A stretch of DNA of 64,000 nt, from the NCBI RefSeq assembly GCF_000725495.1, contig NZ_JNZD01000030.1, forward strand, positions 113,160-177,159, read 5' to 3'. The notes under the pieces were generated by a model. The model was not told the origin of the DNA, searched no databases, and worked only from the letters and a program-made list of their open reading frames with translations. Within the stretch, counting starts at the first letter, position 1, and the number at the start of each line of letters is the position of its first letter. The DNA comes from Streptomyces aureus (GTDB taxonomy: Bacteria; Actinomycetota; Actinomycetes; Streptomycetales; Streptomycetaceae). A program made the position numbers and the translations under genes. Below are positions 61,931 through 64,000 of this stretch, one piece after another.

Positions 61931-62446
61931 TCACCCGAGGGAGGCGGCCGGTTCGGTCTCGTCGCGTCCGGCGGCGAGGGCGGGCTCCGGCAGTACGGCG
62001 TACAGCGGGGTCGAACGCGCCACGCGCAGACAGGGCGCGGGCACCGACGGGTCCAGCAGGGCGCGGTCGGCGGCGCGGGCCCTCCACGAGGACCAGATGA
62101 TCTTCCCGCCGGCGTCCGTGGCACAGCAGCCCCAGCCGTCGCTCAGAGCGGCGATCTGGGCCAGACATCCCTGCGGCGCCCGGTGCGGGCCGATGTCCTG
62201 GCTGTTGTCCGAGACGGCGGCGAACAGCCGGCGGCCGTTCCACCACATCTCGATCGTCGTGTTCTTGTCCGCCGAGTGCTGCTCGATGGTGCGGAGCAGT
62301 GCTTCCGCACAGCGGCAGACCGACTCGACGAGGTTCTCCAGGTTCCAGTACCGGAGGTGCGCGGCCAGGATCCGCCCGACCTGTCCGACCCTTTCCTGAC
62401 TGAGCTCCACATCCAGGTGGTAGTAGCAGGGGACTGCGGATTTCAT
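61931..62446 (-). CDS. Degenerate RsbW-like protein
   Basis: A 171-residue Streptomyces protein with the GHKL layout but eroded ATP motifs. It begins SAVPCYYHLDVELSQERVGQ then VGRILAAHLRYWNLENLVES. The place of the N-box reads CAEALLRTIEQHSAD, without the catalytic Asn, G1 is replaced by AAVSDNSQD, and ALSDGWGCCATDAGGKIIWS mirrors the family C-terminus. It is probably a non-ATP-binding partner protein rather than a kinase. ATG 62446 has GAGGAG eight bases upstream. It diverges from the DUF5133 gene. Related proteins appear widespread in the genus, so the degeneration may be old. Confidence 0.75.
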   Translation of the reverse strand: MKSAVPCYYHLDVELSQERVGQVGRILAAHLRYWNLENLVESVCRCAEALLRTIEQHSADKNTTIEMWWNGRRLFAAVSDNSQDIGPHRAPQGCLAQIAALSDGWGCCATDAGGKIIWSSWRARAADRALLDPSVPAPCLRVARSTPLYAVLPEPALAAGRDETEPAASLG

Positions 62447-62748
62447 CTCGTTCGCTCCTCACCGGCGAAGCTCTCGCTCGTTCTCGCCCCCCGCGGGACC
62501 GGGCCCCGATCGCTGAGCGTGAGCACTCATCGCTCCTGAGTCACCCTCAGCATGAGAGTGCTACTCCATTCGTGCAACACGAGCGCACCCCCAGGTGGTT
62601 GAAGAACCAACAAGACGCTCGGTCTCCGTACAGGCACCATGAGTGAGGGTGTCGCTCCGTGACGGACCGGCCCCCCTTCGCGTACGGCCCCCATCCGCCG
62701 GCCAGGCGAGCCGTGCGCGGTCGAGAGATCGGGAAGGTGACCAGCGTG
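62447..62748. other. Divergent intergenic region
   Basis: These 302 bases hold the promoters of the RsbW-like and DUF5133 genes. CACCCTCA followed by CATG occurs near 62541 and again in the opposite orientation near 62640-62652, a possible pair of sites. GGTTGAAGAACC (62596) is a small inverted repeat. No gene seen. Confidence 0.4.
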
Positions 62749-62961
62749 ATGCTGCTGCCTGCCAAAGCCGAGGTCGCCAGGCATCTGGAGCGTTACCGGG
62801 CGTGGGAACGCCTGCTTCTCGCGACCCCCGCCGACCGGGTGGTGCGGGGGAACTTCGAGAACACCGGATACACCCTGTGCGTCCTGATGGGTAAGCGCTG
62901 CGCGCGGGAGGCGGCGAACGCCGCCGAGGTCTATCTGCAGGACGTTCCGGCACGGATCTGA
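62749..62961 (+). CDS. DUF5133-type small protein
   Basis: A 70-residue Streptomyces protein beginning MLLPAKAEVARHLERYRAWE and ending with FENTGYTLCVLMGKRCAREA then ANAAEVYL, the typical DUF5133 pattern. Function unknown; members are abundant in the genus. ATG 62749 matches the family start, with a GAAGG-type SD somewhat far upstream; GTG 62737 is an alternative. A self-complementary CGGTCCCC/GGGGACCG follows at 62966-62981 and could terminate it. Confidence 0.82.
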   Translation: MLLPAKAEVARHLERYRAWERLLLATPADRVVRGNFENTGYTLCVLMGKRCAREAANAAEVYLQDVPARI

Positions 62962-63041
62962 ACGACGGTCCCCGGGGACCGCACCGAGAGGGCCTTTCGC
63001 GGCGACGACGACAGGGGCCCGCAACCGCGGAGGCGACACGC

Positions 63042-64000
63042 ATGGACGCGATCATGGACGCGCGCACGACGACCGGCCGCATACCCGTCAGGGACGTGCG
63101 GCCGGTCGTCGATTGCGGCAGACGGCCCGCCAAAGCGGTTGTGGGCGAGACCTTCGAGGTCACCGCCACCCTGTTCGGCGAGGGTCACACCGTCGTCGGC
63201 GCCCGTGCCGTCCTGTGCGACCCGGAGGGCCGGCCCGGTCCGTGGGCGCCGATGCGCGAGCTGGCCCCTGGGAGCGACCGCTGGGGCGCCTCCGTCGCTC
63301 CTCCGGCGACGGGTTCCTGGACCTACCTCGTGGAGGCGTGGAGCGATCCGGTCGCCGAGTGGCGGCGCTCCGCCGGGATCAAGGTCCCGGCCGGGATCGA
63401 CGTCGGGCTGGTCCTGGAGGAGGGCGCGGCCCTGTACGAGCGCGCCGCGGCGGGTGTGCCCGAGGCCGCCGGCCGGGCCACGGTGCTGGCCGCCGCGGCC
63501 ACCCTGCGCGACGACTCCCTGCCTCCGGCCGACCGGCTCGACCCGGCCCTGGCGCCCGAGGTGACGGCCGTCCTGGTGGAGCATCCGCTGCGTGAACGGC
63601 TCACCTGCTCCCTCCCGTTGCCGTTGCTGGTGGAGCGGGAGCGGGCGTTGTACGGGGCCTGGTACGAGTTCTTCCCGCGTTCGGAGGGCCTCTCGGGTCC
63701 GGAGAGCCTGTCGGGTTCGGAGGGCCTCTCGGGTCCGGAGAGCCTGTCGGGTTCGGAGGGCCTCTCGGGTCCGGAGAGCCTGTCGGGTTCGGAGGGCTTG
63801 TCGGGTTCGGAGGGCTTGTCGGGTTCGGAGAGCGGTGGGGTGGGCGGGCCGGTGCACGGGACGTTCCGGACCGCGGCGGAGCGGCTGCCGGCGATCGCGG
63901 GCATGGGTTTCGACGTGGTCTACCTCCCGCCGATCCACCCGATCGGCACCAGCCACCGCAAGGGCCCGAACAACACGCTGTCGGCGGGGCCCGAGGATGT
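63042..64000 (+). CDS. glgE: GlgE-type maltosyltransferase, C-terminus cut off, with a repeat insertion
   Basis: The first 319 codons of an alpha-1,4-glucan:maltose-1-phosphate maltosyltransferase, which lengthens glucans from maltose-1-phosphate. The N-terminal domain is typical (IPVRDVRPVVDCGRRPAKAV, VGETFEVTATLFGEGH, GSWTYLVEAWSDPVAEW), then WYEFFPRSEG and HGTFRTAAERLPAIAGMGFD, VVYLPPIHPIG and HRKGPNNTL. Between FFPRSEG and HGTFRT, where relatives have a few residues, lies a roughly 50-residue insertion of hexapeptide repeats (SEGLSG/PESLSG, residues about 214-261). The frame stays open to base 64000. ATG 63042 has GGAGG eight bases upstream. The insertion is near the start of the catalytic barrel and may affect activity or be a surface loop. 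Confidence 0.94.
   Translation, partial: MDAIMDARTTTGRIPVRDVRPVVDCGRRPAKAVVGETFEVTATLFGEGHTVVGARAVLCDPEGRPGPWAPMRELAPGSDRWGASVAPPATGSWTYLVEAWSDPVAEWRRSAGIKVPAGIDVGLVLEEGAALYERAAAGVPEAAGRATVLAAAATLRDDSLPPADRLDPALAPEVTAVLVEHPLRERLTCSLPLPLLVERERALYGAWYEFFPRSEGLSGPESLSGSEGLSGPESLSGSEGLSGPESLSGSEGLSGSEGLSGSESGGVGGPVHGTFRTAAERLPAIAGMGFDVVYLPPIHPIGTSHRKGPNNTLSAGPED
63681..63824 (+). repeat. Eight 18-bp repeats inside glgE
   Basis: 144 bases made of 18-base units: three pairs of TCGGAGGGCCTCTCGGGT and CCGGAGAGCCTGTCGGGT (36-base period from 63681, 63717 and 63753), then two copies of TCGGAGGGCTTGTCGGGT. The copies are almost identical, so expansion is recent. All keep the glgE frame. Confidence 0.95.

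Noticed and set aside
62931..63956. Minus-strand frame with repeated leucine/arginine blocks
   Set aside because: It is the complement of the glgE repeat insertion; GlgE motifs on the plus strand continue on both sides.

Overview
The window is very GC-rich, with dense genes, GTG and TTG starts, short 4-base gene overlaps and families typical of mycelial actinomycetes: a chaplin, a WhiB-like protein, GlgE, a Tat-exported cholesterol oxidase, DUF5133 and DUF6296 proteins, and many RsbU/RsbW-type proteins. It is almost certainly chromosomal DNA of a Streptomyces. No rRNA, tRNA, CRISPR array, transposase or phage gene was seen.

Layout. 1-12.4 kb: an edge-cut MEDS-domain RsbA-like regulator, a SigB/SigF-type sigma factor, a soluble multi-HAMP hybrid histidine kinase, an ANTAR/GAF/PAS/SpoIIE phosphatase, a degenerate HAD protein, a DMT-type membrane protein and a membrane-bound SpoIIE phosphatase. 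12.4-17.7 kb: a steroid-oxidation group (KstD-like dehydrogenase, cholesterol oxidase, AhpD-like protein, DapB-like oxidoreductase). 17.9-25.5 kb: a YrdC/Sua5-like protein, an M4 metalloprotease, an SMP-30 lactonase, an MMPL transporter, a GNAT and a DUF6296 protein. 25.7-32.5 kb: a large sensor phosphatase, an MFS pump and a marR-ABC efflux operon. 32.6-45.2 kb: the signalling core, made of a STAS antagonist, an RsbU-like phosphatase, a five-gene stressosome operon (rsbR-rsbS-rsbT-phosphatase-phosphatase) between two MarR paralogues, an RsbW-like kinase, a phospholipase D-type enzyme, a GAF-ANTAR regulator, a Wbl protein and another RsbW-like protein. 45.3-56 kb: mostly small accessory genes (DoxX-Bcp pair, TauD-type dioxygenase, FAD oxidase, SPFH/NfeD-like pair, chaplin, DUF4360 protein). 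56-64 kb: an RsbW-like kinase, an SDR with a candidate SigB-type promoter, a repeat array, an NsdA-like TPR regulator, a berberine-bridge-type oxidase, a degenerate RsbW-like protein, DUF5133 and the start of glgE.

How the genes may work together. Partner-switching parts recur along the window: six SpoIIE/PP2C phosphatases, three STAS proteins, three intact stand-alone RsbW/RsbT ATPases plus one degenerate, an RsbA-like MEDS protein and one SigB-type sigma factor. The simplest reading is a clustered stress and development network. Inputs such as HAMP, GAF, PAS, cache-like and stressosome modules would set the phosphorylation of STAS antagonists, which free the sigma factor. Stress-related outputs (peroxiredoxin, Wbl, efflux, glucan metabolism) lie among them. 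The wiring is inference from gene content.

Oddities visible in the sequence: an M4 protease lacking the segment with its third zinc ligand, a GlgE with a 144-base hexapeptide-repeat insertion, a HAD protein without its nucleophile, a hybrid kinase with a phospho-mimic-like first receiver, and several fresh-looking tandem repeats.
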